A DNA stretch of 64,000 nucleotides from Agrobacterium pusense (GCF_900102105.1 NZ_FNBB01000002.1:310001-374000), one strand, 5' to 3'. Shown: positions 46,737 through 59,149, counted from the first letter of the stretch. The notes: generated by a model from the letters alone, not told the origin. Translations and numbers: made by a program.

Positions 46737-48476
46737 CTAACCGTTGGCGGCTTTCGGGAAATAGGTGGCCCAGACCCGGTTGCGACCTGCGCGCTTGGCT
46801 TCATAAAGCCGGTCATCGGCAATCGCGATCAACTCGTCCCAGCTGTTGACCGCCCGCGCTTCCTGCCAGACGACGCCAAAGCTCGCCGTCAGCGACAATC
46901 CACTTTGTTCATCCACGATCTGGGCTTCGATCAGGCGGCGGAGGCGGTCGGCCGTTGCCGTTGCCGTGGCATGGCTGACATCCTGCAGCACCACGACGAA
47001 TTCTTCGCCGCCATAGCGGGCAAGAATGTCGTTCTTGCGCAATGCACCCCGCAACAGAGCCGCGGTCTTTTGAAGTGCAATGTCACCCATGGCATGGCCA
47101 TAACGGTCATTGATCGATTTGAAATGGTCGATGTCGACGATCATCACGCCGAGCGACTGACACTGGTCCTCGCCCGTCAACAGGGAACGAACGGCCTTTT
47201 CGAGCGCCCGTCGGTTGAAGACGCCCGTCAGCGCATCCGTCTCGGAAAGTGCGCGTAACTGTTCGGCCAGCGCGCGCTGCTGGTTCTCCATTTCGCCCTT
47301 CTGACGAAGCTGCTCCCGCAGGAAGTCGAGTTCCTGGAACATCTTCTTCACCTCCGGGGCGACCCTGTCCTCATGCTGCGCCTCTGAAAGATCGCCCGCG
47401 GCGATGGCCGCAATCTGTGCCTGAACGGATTGCATGGGCCGGAACAGCGCTGTTTTGTAGACAGATGTGAGCCGTAGCAGGACCAGAACCGCAATACCTG
47501 CGAGAAAAAGCGATGTGGCGCCGTAGATCAGGGCTTCCTGCTGCTTCTTTTCGAGTCGCGCGCGTGTCTCGGCCAGAATGAGATCGCGCAAGGTATCGGA
47601 TGAACGCATCCCCGAAATATAGTTCCTGGAAAATTCAAGCACGCTCGGCTGGGCGGACGGCATGGCGATCACGATCGTATTCTGCGCGTAGCGCAGCGCC
47701 TGTCCGAAATAATAGGTTTCGAGATCGCGGAATGCCCTGTCCAGTCGCGGCGTGGAAAGATAGGCGGCGGTGTAGTTGGTCAACGATGCCTTCAGTGATA
47801 GCAGGCTCTGCATCTCCGCATCGAACTTGGCGCGATAACCCAGCTTTTCCTGTCTGTTTGCCCGCAAACCCATGATCACATAGGAGCCGAGGCGGCCGAT
47901 CCTGTCCCGCATGACACCGGCGGTGCCCGTCATCGCGATGTCTATCGCCACATCGGGCGTCACCTTGATGATGGCACGCGCTGCCTTGCCACGCAGCAGA
48001 TTGACACTGTCGGCGGCCTTGAACATCGATGATATGGCGCCCGACATGGCCGTGTGGCTGCGTGCCGACAACGGCAGGGCGGCTACCTGATCCACCGCGT
48101 TGCGGGACTGCGCGAGTTTCTCGCGGGTCTCGACCAGCGATTTCGCCAGCTCCGGCTGGGTCCTGATGTCGTCGGCGAAGGAAGCTTCCAGTTCCGACAG
48201 CTTGTCGTCCGTTGCCTTGCGCGCGGCAGCGAGAGCTGCGACCAGATCCTGTTCAGCGGTGGATGCGCCCATCACATTGTTCGCGGGACCGCGCTCGGCC
48301 GAAACCAGCCATGCGGACTGGAGAGCGGTTTCGAAGCGGGTGAGCTGCGCCGCGTTGGTGCGGTAACGCAGATAGTTGGAAACGCTTGGCAGCGCGGCAA
48401 GTGTGGCCAGCAGGATGGAGCTCGCGGCGATGACGATCGTGCCCGTTAGCTGAATTTTCTGTATGCTTGCGCGCAT
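46737..48476 (-). CDS. Membrane-bound diguanylate cyclase (GGDEF)
   Basis: 579 residues from ATG 48476 (in-frame GTG 48494 is possible). Two membrane helices (about 10-30 and 325-345) bracket a periplasmic sensor domain of about 290 residues rich in helices. A cytoplasmic HAMP-like linker and coiled coil precede the GGDEF domain. The active site is GGEEF at residues 489-493, and RKND five residues before it is an intact product-inhibition site, so the enzyme is expected to make c-di-GMP and be feedback controlled. The sensed signal is unknown. Confidence 0.9.
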   Translation of the reverse strand: MRASIQKIQLTGTIVIAASSILLATLAALPSVSNYLRYRTNAAQLTRFETALQSAWLVSAERGPANNVMGASTAEQDLVAALAAARKATDDKLSELEASFADDIRTQPELAKSLVETREKLAQSRNAVDQVAALPLSARSHTAMSGAISSMFKAADSVNLLRGKAARAIIKVTPDVAIDIAMTGTAGVMRDRIGRLGSYVIMGLRANRQEKLGYRAKFDAEMQSLLSLKASLTNYTAAYLSTPRLDRAFRDLETYYFGQALRYAQNTIVIAMPSAQPSVLEFSRNYISGMRSSDTLRDLILAETRARLEKKQQEALIYGATSLFLAGIAVLVLLRLTSVYKTALFRPMQSVQAQIAAIAAGDLSEAQHEDRVAPEVKKMFQELDFLREQLRQKGEMENQQRALAEQLRALSETDALTGVFNRRALEKAVRSLLTGEDQCQSLGVMIVDIDHFKSINDRYGHAMGDIALQKTAALLRGALRKNDILARYGGEEFVVVLQDVSHATATATADRLRRLIEAQIVDEQSGLSLTASFGVVWQEARAVNSWDELIAIADDRLYEAKRAGRNRVWATYFPKAANG

Positions 48477-48688
48477 TTGATGCGTTGTTCTCACTCAATC
48501 GGGTATAATTCATCACCATTTTAGCCGCGCCGCGTAAATACTTCGCTTATATTGCTGCGCTTTTGCCGTCTTGACGATCCTGCCGCCAAGCCTGCGGGCA
48601 TGGTGTGGAAAAGCGCGCCGCCCGTGCTGCGTGATCAGTTTTCGCTTTACACCCGGTCAGAATCTGATAGTTGGCAAGGCACTGGATT

Positions 48689-48764
<76 letters not shown>

Positions 48765-48825
48765 GTATTTTCAAGGATTTGGCCTGTCTTTCATACGCAC
48801 TGCACGACTGATGTTCGTGCAGTGG

Positions 48826-49179
48826 CTACGGCTTTATGTGATAGAGCTTGTGCACGATCGTCCAGTTGCCGTCGTGTTCCAGCAGGGACAGATATTCGTA
48901 AAAATCCATACCGTCGAACCGGGTTGTCAGCTTTACCGAGGCGCTGTCTCCCTCCTTGTCGATGCCGAGGATTTCGAAGGCGGGGTCGTGATCGGGAAGG
49001 CCGCGTTCGGTTTTGCGGACCTGATCGACAAAATCCTCCAGAGACAGCCATTCAGTCGCGCCTTCGAATGTGCCGACGATGCTGGCGCGCGGGTCAAAAA
49101 CATCGCGCATCAGGCCTTCATCCGCATAGGCCATGGCGTGCACATAATCCGTCACGGTCTGGGTAATGGTTTGCGGCAT
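48826..49179 (-). CDS. SnoaL/NTF2-like domain protein
   Basis: 117 residues of the NTF2-like cone fold (DYVHAMAYADEGLMRDVFDPRASIVGTFEG, ending WTIVHKLYHIKP). Such proteins include putative lumazine-binding and hydratase types. There is no signal peptide. ATG 49179 is preferred (GGGAGGGA 7 or more bases upstream). It stands alone near tRNA-Thr. No enzymatic activity is predicted. Confidence 0.75.
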   Translation of the reverse strand: MPQTITQTVTDYVHAMAYADEGLMRDVFDPRASIVGTFEGATEWLSLEDFVDQVRKTERGLPDHDPAFEILGIDKEGDSASVKLTTRFDGMDFYEYLSLLEHDGNWTIVHKLYHIKP

Positions 49180-49573
49180 CGGATCGTCCCTCCCTCGGAT
49201 CCAAAAGGGGAGCTTACACCCCTTGGCGACATTCCACCATAACCTCCTGAAAATGCGCTTGTTCGGGGCACGTGACGATCTCTCGTGGCGGCCCGTGCTG
49301 GAGGCGGTTCCGATGCCGGTCGACGTTTTGCGGCCACTGTCCACAATTTTGTCCCGGCTGTCGTTATAGTCGCCTTGGGTCCGACAAATTTCGGCATCAA
49401 GGGCTTTTTCGCCAGAGAGACCCTCTCGTGCGGGAGCGCGTAAATTCGTGTTCTGCCGGTTTAAGCGCCGTCGCGGGGTGCCGCACGGGGCGGATTTGGC
49501 CTATGATCCGGTTGCTGACCGGTTGAGAGTGGTAGCAGCGTGCGGGTAACAGTTTGCGTTTGAAGGTGTTTTT
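49180..49573. other. Intergenic region before the J-domain gene
   Basis: 394 bases with divergent genes on each side. A small inverted repeat AAGGGG/CCCCTT lies near 49204-49223. Nothing else convincing: no RNA gene or conserved promoter pair was recognised. Confidence 0.45.
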
Positions 49574-50176
49574 GTGATTGATCCCTATGTTTTGCTTGGC
49601 GTGGAGCGGGATGCCGACGAGGCGGCGATCAAGTCGGCCTACCGCAAGGTTGCGAAGGCTGCCCATCCCGACAGCGGTGGCGATGCCGAGCAGTTCGCGC
49701 GCCTGCAGACAGCCTATGAACTTCTGAAGGATCCCGTGCGCCGCAAGGTCTTCGATGACACGGGTTACGATCCGCAGCTTGCCGATGCCAAGGATCTCAA
49801 GGGCCTGCTGATGCTGGAAACGCTGGTCAATGAATTCATTCTGGACGAGCGGGAACCCGGCAGTTTTGATCCCGTGGCTGCCATGCGCCGGAAGCTGACC
49901 GATGATATTCTGAAAAGCCGCTTCCATATTCTGGAACTCGAACGGCACCGTACCCGGGTGCGTAAACATATGGACCGTCTCGGACGGAAGCCGGAAACCG
50001 ATGTGCTGAGTTCGATGCTCCGCGCCCGAAGCCAGTCCATAGCCGAAGCCATACGCAACGCGGAGGCGCAGATCGAGGCGATAGAACAGGCCTATACCAT
50101 GCTCGAGGGCTATTCCTACGAGCTGGAGAGCGTGACGCTCGCCGAGCCGTTGCTGAAGGGCGAGGCGGCGGAGTAA
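49574..50176 (+). CDS. J-domain protein
   Basis: 200 residues. An N-terminal J domain (DPYVLLGVERDADEAAIKSAYRK) contains the HPD tripeptide (AHPDSGGD, residues 36-38), needed to stimulate DnaK ATPase. The remaining 130 residues are helical, with no zinc-finger or peptide-binding domain, so this is a class III co-chaperone. Start GTG 49574 has a GAAGG upstream. It could recruit DnaK to a specific client; the client is unknown. Confidence 0.85.
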   Translation: MIDPYVLLGVERDADEAAIKSAYRKVAKAAHPDSGGDAEQFARLQTAYELLKDPVRRKVFDDTGYDPQLADAKDLKGLLMLETLVNEFILDEREPGSFDPVAAMRRKLTDDILKSRFHILELERHRTRVRKHMDRLGRKPETDVLSSMLRARSQSIAEAIRNAEAQIEAIEQAYTMLEGYSYELESVTLAEPLLKGEAAE

Positions 50177-50183
50177 CTGCCTG

Positions 50184-50795
50184 TCATGGGCCGTTGACGA
50201 GGGCGAGTATGAGCTGGTGAACCCGCCCGCCCGGGGACAGTTCATCCCGGTCGAAATCTCGGCCGCGTTGCCGCTGCTCGTTGGAAAGCTCACCCAACCT
50301 TTGCTGCAGAACAGCGCGCACCTTCTGGCATTTGGGATCGTCTTCCGCCCGTAGCCCGGTGCTGAAGGCTTCGATCTTTCTCACCATATCGAGAATGTGC
50401 TCGCCATGAACTCGCTCATGGGTTTCCACCCCGGAAATGAAGGTCTTCCAGCTGGCGGCGACGGCGGCCGGCAGATGGGCAGGTGCCTTTGGCCAGGTGT
50501 AGATGATGGTGAGATTGGGTCTGGCACTGGCCAGCACACAGGCACCGTCGGGCTGCGGTCGGTAGTCTCTCCGCCACGTCAGCTTGAAGGTGGTGTGGGC
50601 AATGGCCTGCACGCCCGCAGTCGGGCCGCGCTCGCCGATGGACTGATAAAGCGCACCGCCCGTATTGCCGCTGACGGCATAGGTCTTTATCTGCTCGGCG
50701 GGTTTCCAGCCGGTGGACTGTGCGGATAGCGGGAGAGCGCTCAGCAACATGATTGCGGCGCTGACGGTGAATTTGGGGAGGCTGTTGACGGGCAC
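50184..50795 (-). CDS. DUF922-type secreted Zn-dependent protease-like protein
   Basis: 203 residues from GTG 50795 (AAGGA 8 bases upstream), with an N-terminal signal peptide (ends PLSAQS). The DUF922 region has CVLASARPNLTIIYTWP and the metal-binding HERVHGEH (HExxH with a further His), as in other members that look like peptidases. It is 7 bases from the convergent J-domain gene. Activity is inferred only. Confidence 0.8.
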   Translation of the reverse strand: MPVNSLPKFTVSAAIMLLSALPLSAQSTGWKPAEQIKTYAVSGNTGGALYQSIGERGPTAGVQAIAHTTFKLTWRRDYRPQPDGACVLASARPNLTIIYTWPKAPAHLPAAVAASWKTFISGVETHERVHGEHILDMVRKIEAFSTGLRAEDDPKCQKVRAVLQQRLGELSNEQRQRGRDFDRDELSPGGRVHQLILALVNGP

Positions 50796-50901
50796 GCATC
50801 GATCCTTGCAGGTTTGCGCGCCGAAGATAGGCGAGAGGCGGGCAGTGAGGCAAGGGTGCGTGCGGTGGGAATGCTGCCTGATGTTCAGACTTCCACGCAT
50901 G

Positions 50902-50928
50902 AAAAACCCCCGCGCCGGAGCGCGGGGG
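50902..50928 (-). terminator. Terminator downstream of the PRC-barrel gene
   Basis: On the minus strand CCCCCGCGC (complement of 50928-50920), loop TCCG, GCGCGGGGG, then five T. A 9-bp perfect stem ending the PRC-barrel gene. Confidence 0.88.
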
Positions 50929-50952
50929 GACAAGCCTCGACTGCAGGGGTAA

Positions 50953-51408
50953 TCAGTCGTCCAGCTTGTCGTAATCGAGCTTCGGAGCGTTCTGCAGTGC
51001 ATCCTTGGTGGTGTCGACAAAGGCCTTCCATGTGCCGTTGTCATTATGAACGGCCACGGAGGCCGGATCGAGCACCACGTAGCTCTTGTCGATGCCCAGG
51101 AAGCCGCCGACGCTGGCAACGAGGCCGATCACCGCCTTGCCATCGCCGATCACGACGTCTTCGATTTCGCCGATGTTTTCATTCTGGGCGTTATAGATAT
51201 CCATGCCATCAAGCTGGGAAGCGGTGAGATCGGTCTTCTGGACGTTGACGAACTTCAGCGGGCCGGTTGCCTTCGTACCCATGGTAATGCCGGGGCCCGA
51301 CAAGGTCGCATCCGCGCCGGCAGCAGGAGCCGTGGCAGCCGTCTGGGCAAATGCCACGGAAGAGGAGAGCGCTGCTGCGGCAGCGAGAGCGATGACATTG
51401 ATTTTCAT
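50953..51408 (-). CDS. Secreted PRC-barrel domain protein
   Basis: 151 residues. Signal peptide (MKINVIALAAAAALSSSVAFAQ), an alanine-rich linker, then the PRC-barrel (LDGMDIYNAQNENIGEIEDVVIGDGKAVIGLVAS). These domains are widespread in alphaproteobacterial periplasmic proteins but have no assigned function. It is a single gene with its own terminator. Confidence 0.87.
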   Translation of the reverse strand: MKINVIALAAAAALSSSVAFAQTAATAPAAGADATLSGPGITMGTKATGPLKFVNVQKTDLTASQLDGMDIYNAQNENIGEIEDVVIGDGKAVIGLVASVGGFLGIDKSYVVLDPASVAVHNDNGTWKAFVDTTKDALQNAPKLDYDKLDD

Positions 51409-51548
51409 GATGTTTCTTCCCTTTTTATGCTGAACATTGCGTTCGGGGAAGAAACGGCAAAGAGCGGATTTGGTTCCTCATGGGATGACAGGAAAATTTG
51501 GTCTATGGTGAAAAAGAAACAGGCGTGCGTCGAAATCGGGAGGATGTC

Positions 51549-51968
51549 ATGGCGAAAAATACGGTGACTGAAGATGCGGAGCAGACCGCACCATCAGACT
51601 TCATCGACCGGAAGATCGCGGAGCTGGGCGACTGGCGCGGCGAGACGCTCGCGCGTGTTCGCGCGGTGATCCAGAAGGCCGATCCGGAAGTGGTGGAAGA
51701 GGTGAAGTGGCGCGGCGTTCCGGTCTGGTCGCATGCGGGCATTCTCTGTACCGGCGAAACCTATAAAAGCGCGGTGAAGATGACATTTGCGAAGGGCGCC
51801 TCTCTGGAGGACCTGTCAGGCCTGTTCAATTCGAGCCTTGAGGGCAACACGCGGCGCGCCATCGATTTTCACGAGGGCGATGTCGTTGATGAGGAGGCGC
51901 TGGCAGCGCTGATCCGCGCTGCGGTGGCGTTGAACGTGGCCGGAAAAAGCGGAAAGAAGCGGGGATAA
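51549..51968 (+). CDS. DUF1801 domain protein
   Basis: 139 residues, including the DUF1801 core (ETLARVRAVIQKADPEVVEEVKWRGVPVWSHAGILCT, KMTFAKGASL). The start ATG 51549 has GGGAGGA 5-11 bases upstream; the open frame extends to 51498 without support. Basic C-terminal tail (GKSGKKRG). Function is unknown. It is convergent with the esterase gene. Confidence 0.85.
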   Translation: MAKNTVTEDAEQTAPSDFIDRKIAELGDWRGETLARVRAVIQKADPEVVEEVKWRGVPVWSHAGILCTGETYKSAVKMTFAKGASLEDLSGLFNSSLEGNTRRAIDFHEGDVVDEEALAALIRAAVALNVAGKSGKKRG

Positions 51969-52008
51969 AGCCGGGCGGTGTCACCGGCAAAGAACGACAG
52001 ATCGTGAT

Positions 52009-52977
52009 TTAATAGCGGTTGGCATCCGCTGTCTTGTCCCACTCTCCGTCGATGAATTTCAGCGCATCGATGATCGAAACCTTCCACACGGACCAGACGT
52101 GGTCGCCATCCGTCACCCGCAGTTCGGATTTGCGGTTGTCCGCCTGCAGGGTTTCATGCAGGGCAATGGCACCGCGCCAGAGGAAGAAGCCATCGTCATC
52201 TCCCACAGTCAAATAGGTGGCGGGGAGATCCTGACTTTCTGCGACATGCTGTGCGACGAGGGTGAAGACATTCTTTTCGTTAAAGAGACGTGCATCGAAA
52301 GGGGTGCCGAAGGCGCCGGAGAAATGATCGCCGGTTGAGGGAAGCACGATGCCGCTGGTGACGGTGGCGCGGTCGACGCGATGGAAAAAGGCGCTGTCCT
52401 GAATGAGCTTGAGTTCGGCGGGTGTCTTGTCGAGATCGGAGGCGGGCACGTTTTGCCAGATGGCGCCCGACAGGCTGGCGACGGCGCCATAGAGGTCCTC
52501 GTGGCCATAGGCGAGATGCAGGGCGCCGAAACCGCCCATGGAAAGGCCGGCAATGGCGCGGCCTTGACGATCTTTTCGCACCGGCAGCGTTTTTTCGATC
52601 TGGTGGCGCAGATCGCCGGTGAGGGCGGTCTCGTAATCGCCGGGACCGCCGACGGCGGCAGAATCCACATACCAGCTGTTTTTCACGCCGGGCATCACGA
52701 CAACCAGAGGGCGGATGGCGCCAGCCTCGATGAGCGTGTCGAGCGTCTTTTCAATATTGCCGAGATCGCGCCAGCTGTTCTGGTCGCCGTCATGGCCGTG
52801 CAGGAGGTAAAGTACAGGCCAGTCGTTTTCGGGCGGCGGACCTTCGGGGCGATAGATATTGACAGGGAGCGGCGCGTTCAGGGCGGCGCTGTGAAAGGTG
52901 GCGTCTTCGATATGGCCGGCGAAGGCTGAACCGGAGGACATGAACAGACAGAAGGCCATAAGTTTTTTTCGATACAT
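52009..52977 (-). CDS. Secreted alpha/beta-hydrolase esterase (EsteraseD/antigen 85-like)
   Basis: 322 residues with a signal peptide (first about 21 residues, ending SAFA). VLYLLHGHDGDQNSW is the oxyanion region, GLSMGGFGALHLAYG (nucleophile Ser) the elbow, and GDHVWSVWK near the C-terminus has the likely catalytic His. The likely substrates are short acyl esters or xylo-oligosaccharide acetyl or feruloyl esters. The ATG at 52977 follows AGGAG. Single gene. Confidence 0.85.
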   Translation of the reverse strand: MYRKKLMAFCLFMSSGSAFAGHIEDATFHSAALNAPLPVNIYRPEGPPPENDWPVLYLLHGHDGDQNSWRDLGNIEKTLDTLIEAGAIRPLVVVMPGVKNSWYVDSAAVGGPGDYETALTGDLRHQIEKTLPVRKDRQGRAIAGLSMGGFGALHLAYGHEDLYGAVASLSGAIWQNVPASDLDKTPAELKLIQDSAFFHRVDRATVTSGIVLPSTGDHFSGAFGTPFDARLFNEKNVFTLVAQHVAESQDLPATYLTVGDDDGFFLWRGAIALHETLQADNRKSELRVTDGDHVWSVWKVSIIDALKFIDGEWDKTADANRY

Positions 52978-53158
52978 ATGGGTCTCCTGTCATCATTCCC
53001 GAAAACGATCAACGTTCCCCGGGCCTACGCGTTCCTGATTTCATAATGTTACGGCAATGTTGTTCGCGCAAGTTTGCGCGCGGTCTGGCGATTGCGACGC
53101 CGCAAACGTGGTTTGACAAGCCCACTTCATTAAGCTGCTTTTTTCAGGTTCCAACAGG

Positions 53159-53755
53159 ATGACATTGCTATTATCGCGTTTTGCCTGCCTGTCTGTTTTT
53201 CTACTGTTCCTCGCCGGTTGCATGACCGTACCGATTTCCAGCATTCCCAAGCTGATGCGGCAGGATTTTCTGACGATGGATTTCGAGCATGTGCGGGTCG
53301 GATTGCAACTGCCAGCCAATCTTTCCCTCCGGTCCGGTGACGCCGTGATGATCACCCGGAGCAGGACAGACGGCGCAGCCGAAGAAACCGTTGCGACCTA
53401 CGCGCTGGTGGCGGATACGGATGCGGCTGCGCTCGCTAAATTCCGGCCGGAAAAACGGGATGGTATGTTGGCGAGCGTATGGCGGGTAAAGCCCGAAGAC
53501 GTCGGAAGGCTCGCGGAGCTACAGGAGCGGGTGCGCCGTTCCCGCGCTCAGGGTCCCCGTATCAGAGGCAGCACCGAGATCAAGATCGTGAAAGCCTGCT
53601 TCAAAGGCACGTTTCCCGCTGGCCCGATCTATTCCTCGATCTATATGAAACCGGCGGAAAACGAAGACTATATTCCCACATCGCTTGATGCGGATCTGGT
53701 CAAGCTGTTCGGGGCAACCGCGGTCAAGTCGCTGATCACGCCTTGTGAAGGCTGA
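53159..53755 (+). CDS. Putative lipoprotein of unknown function
   Basis: 198 residues. The N-terminus (LSRFACLSVFLLFLAGCMTV) is a lipoprotein signal with an LAGC lipobox, so Cys21 would be lipid-modified. The remainder has no recognised domain; it is a mixed alpha/beta sequence with a C-terminal Cys (ITPCEG). The gene is convergent with uvrB and not part of an operon. Confidence 0.72.
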   Translation: MTLLLSRFACLSVFLLFLAGCMTVPISSIPKLMRQDFLTMDFEHVRVGLQLPANLSLRSGDAVMITRSRTDGAAEETVATYALVADTDAAALAKFRPEKRDGMLASVWRVKPEDVGRLAELQERVRRSRAQGPRIRGSTEIKIVKACFKGTFPAGPIYSSIYMKPAENEDYIPTSLDADLVKLFGATAVKSLITPCEG

Positions 53756-53845
53756 CAGGCACCGCCGGCATGCGCAGACGGCGCTGACATGAACGATGGG
53801 AGCCTTAGCCGCTGTTCATGTCAGGCGGGCTTTGCACAAAGCGCA

Positions 53846-56815
<2,970 letters not shown>

Positions 56816-57078
56816 GGGCGAAATATGGAGAGAGTCACGCGCAAAGGGAAGGGGAGACAGTGAAAAAATGAGTACAAAAAGGAAACGGAGCATGCGGAAC
56901 AAAATTCCGCCGGATGCGTTGCGTAGCGGCTGAACACGGCCTTGCCGCGATCCGTAGAAATCGATTCCGGTTTTCGGTCGGATGCGCTAGAGCAAATCCA
57001 TGACGGCGGGATGAGGGATCCCCTCAGACTGCCTTCTTCCGCTGCATTTTCAACATCCCTCTTTTTCCAGGACCCATC

Positions 57079-57432
57079 ATGCCGTTCTCAATCAGCCCTG
57101 CCCACATCTGGCCTGTCCTGATGCTCATCGCCTCCAATGTTTTCATGACCTTCGCCTGGTACGGCCACCTCAAGCACAAGGGCAGCGCGCTCTTTCTGGC
57201 GATTGTCGCCAGCTGGGGCATCGCCTTTTTCGAGTATGTGCTCGCCGTTCCCGCGAACCGCATCGGGTCGGAGGTTTACTCCACCGCGCAGCTCAAGACC
57301 ATTCAGGAGGTCATCACGCTCGCGGTCTTCGCGCTGTTTTCGATCTTCTGGCTGAAGGAAAGCATCACCATCAACCATGTCATCGGCTTTGCGCTGATCG
57401 CTTTCGGTGCTTCCTTCATTTTCCGGTCCTGA
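57079..57432 (+). CDS. DUF486 family membrane protein (DMT-like)
   Basis: 117 residues with four membrane helices (about 10-28, 37-55, 72-90, 95-114). The opening PVLMLIASNVFMTFAWYGHL and WGIAFFEYVLAVPANRIG match DUF486, a small drug/metabolite-transporter-like family. It is a single gene with a weak ribosome-binding site. Transport activity is not shown. Confidence 0.85.
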   Translation: MPFSISPAHIWPVLMLIASNVFMTFAWYGHLKHKGSALFLAIVASWGIAFFEYVLAVPANRIGSEVYSTAQLKTIQEVITLAVFALFSIFWLKESITINHVIGFALIAFGASFIFRS

Positions 57433-57495
57433 ATAGGAGGAGACCCGCGCTTTGCCTGCCCAGAACCATCGCAACGGACAAGAGGTGATGTATCG

Positions 57496-57957
57496 ATGAA
57501 AATACGGCCTGCGAGACTTGACGATGCAAAGGGAATGGCAGCGGTTCAAAACGAGATATTCGCGGCCGGCCTTCGAAAAGCGCCGACGGACGTCGCGGCG
57601 GTGCTGGAGAATTACATCCAGCACGCCGACCGTATCGAGTGTTCGGTCGCGGAGGATGAAGACGGGCATATCCTGGGCTTCCAGTCGCTGCGTTATGCAC
57701 GGGCCGACAATCCCCATGGCGTGGCGGAAGGGTGGGGCATCATCGGCACCCATGTCAGTCCGCAGGCGGCGCGAAGAGGCGTTGGATCCACCCTCTTCGC
57801 CGCGACGCGCAGGGCGGCGGAGGCGCGGGGCCTCAAGAATATCGACGCCAGCATCGGCGCGGACAATGCGCTCGGGCAGAGTTATTATGATGCCATGGGC
57901 TTCATGACCTACCGCCAGCCGGAAGGGTTGGTCTGCAAGGTTTACCGACTGTACTAG
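57496..57957 (+). CDS. GNAT family acetyltransferase
   Basis: 153 residues. The acetyl-CoA-binding loop is HVSPQAARRGVGSTLFAA at about residues 92-109, with the C-terminal IGADNALGQSYYDAMGF typical of the family. N-terminal KIRPARLDDAKGMAAVQ is also standard. ATG 57496 has GAGGT upstream. Substrate unknown. Confidence 0.88.
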   Translation: MKIRPARLDDAKGMAAVQNEIFAAGLRKAPTDVAAVLENYIQHADRIECSVAEDEDGHILGFQSLRYARADNPHGVAEGWGIIGTHVSPQAARRGVGSTLFAATRRAAEARGLKNIDASIGADNALGQSYYDAMGFMTYRQPEGLVCKVYRLY

Positions 57958-57996
57958 ATGCGGCGTGCCGCTGCCGGTCAGGTATTGCTCTGATGG

Positions 57997-58380
57997 TCAG
58001 CTGCGATTGTCGTTTTCGGAATATTGCAGGCGGGCCTTGCAGATGCGGACGTGGTTTTCGTCGGCCCATTGGACCAGCAATTGCATTGGTACCAGAAACG
58101 AGCGGCCAAGACCTGTCAGCTCATACTCCACGCGCGGCGGCACCTCGGCATAAAGCGTGCGCCGGATGAATCCATCCTCCTCCAGCCGCTTCAGCGTACG
58201 GGACAACATCTGCTTGGAAATGTCGTCAATCCTGCGGTTCAACTCGTTGAAGCGCAGCACGCCGCCCTGCAGCGCTTCGAGAACCAGAAGGCTCCATTGG
58301 TCTCCGATGCGGTCCAGCACATCCCGAATGGGGCAGGGCTGCTCGAAGTCGAAGATTTCTTTCGTCTGCGTATCCGACAT
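57997..58380 (-). CDS. HxlR family regulator
   Basis: 127 residues. The winged helix of this MarR-like family has CPIRDVLDRIGDQWSLLVLEALQ (with the redox-prone Cys16), ELNRRIDDISKQMLSRTLKRLEEDGFIRR and the wing PPRVEYELTGLG. The start is ATG 58380. It is divergent from the oxidoreductase at 58526, and an inverted repeat in between (58480-58496) is its likely operator. Members of this family often sense electrophiles or oxidants through Cys, so a quinone/aldehyde response is possible. Confidence 0.88.
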   Translation of the reverse strand: MSDTQTKEIFDFEQPCPIRDVLDRIGDQWSLLVLEALQGGVLRFNELNRRIDDISKQMLSRTLKRLEEDGFIRRTLYAEVPPRVEYELTGLGRSFLVPMQLLVQWADENHVRICKARLQYSENDNRS

Positions 58381-58479
58381 TTCGATTACCCCATATCCTT
58401 GCAGGTCATCGCCATGTGACCAGATCACCGGCTGCTGACTTCTTGCGGCCGGGGACGCGATACCATAGCCCTTTCTTTC

Positions 58480-58496
58480 GGTCTATTATTTAGACC
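58480..58496 (+). promoter_or_regulatory. HxlR operator
   Basis: GGTCTA (58480-58485), TTATT, TAGACC (58491-58496): a perfect inverted repeat, 30 bases before the oxidoreductase ATG. The pattern resembles operators known for HxlR/YodB-type regulators. Confidence 0.55.
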
Positions 58497-58525
58497 AACG
58501 ACAATAGCAACAAAAGGAAGAAGCC

Positions 58526-59137
58526 ATGGCTAAAATCGCGCTCATCGGTGCTTCCGGCAATGCCGGGTCCCGTATTCTCAAGGAACTTTCCGACCGCGGG
58601 CATCATGTTACGGCCATTGCCCGCAGCCCCGAAAAGATTGCCGCCCTGCCGAACGTCGTTGCAAAGAAAGGCGATGTCTTCGATCAAGCCGGACTTTCAA
58701 AACTGCTTGCAGGTCACGATGCCGTGATCAGTTCGGTGCATTTCACGGCGAGCGACCCGGTGACGCTGATCGAGGCCGTGCGTGCCTCCGACGTTCCACG
58801 CTACCTCGTGGTTGGTGGCGCCGGCAGTCTTGAAATCGCGCCCGGCCAGCGTGTCGTCGACCTGCCGGATTTTCCTGCCGATTACAAAGCCGAGGCCACC
58901 AAGGGTGCGGAGTTTCTTGATTTGCTGAAACAGGAAACGCAGCTCGACTGGACCTTTCTTTCGCCTTCCGCCGAGTTCGTGCCGGGTGAAAGAACGGGCA
59001 AATTCCGCATCGGCAAGGACAATCTTCTGAGCAATGAAGAGGGTAGCCGCATTTCCTTCGAAGACTACGCGATTGCGCTTGTCGATGAAATCGAGAAGCC
59101 GCAGCATTCCCGCCAGCGCTTCACCGTCGGTTATTGA
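58526..59137 (+). CDS. NAD(P)-binding oxidoreductase (Rossmann, SDR-atypical)
   Basis: 203 residues, the NAD(P)H-binding (NmrA/YwnB-like) type: IALIGASGNAGSRILKEL at the N-terminus is the dinucleotide-binding motif, and VVGGAGSLEIAPGQRVVD is the family signature. It has no catalytic Tyr-x3-Lys motif. It is divergent from the HxlR-type regulator, which likely controls it, and is followed 12 bases later by a secreted NTF2-like gene. Function unknown, probably stress-related. Confidence 0.87.
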   Translation: MAKIALIGASGNAGSRILKELSDRGHHVTAIARSPEKIAALPNVVAKKGDVFDQAGLSKLLAGHDAVISSVHFTASDPVTLIEAVRASDVPRYLVVGGAGSLEIAPGQRVVDLPDFPADYKAEATKGAEFLDLLKQETQLDWTFLSPSAEFVPGERTGKFRIGKDNLLSNEEGSRISFEDYAIALVDEIEKPQHSRQRFTVGY

Positions 59138-59149
59138 GAGGTATCACCC

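Noticed and set aside
56816-57000. SOS (LexA) box upstream of uvrB
   Set aside because: GGAACAAAATTCC is present but is an inverted repeat, not the direct-repeat GTTC-N7-GTTC type; no good match found.
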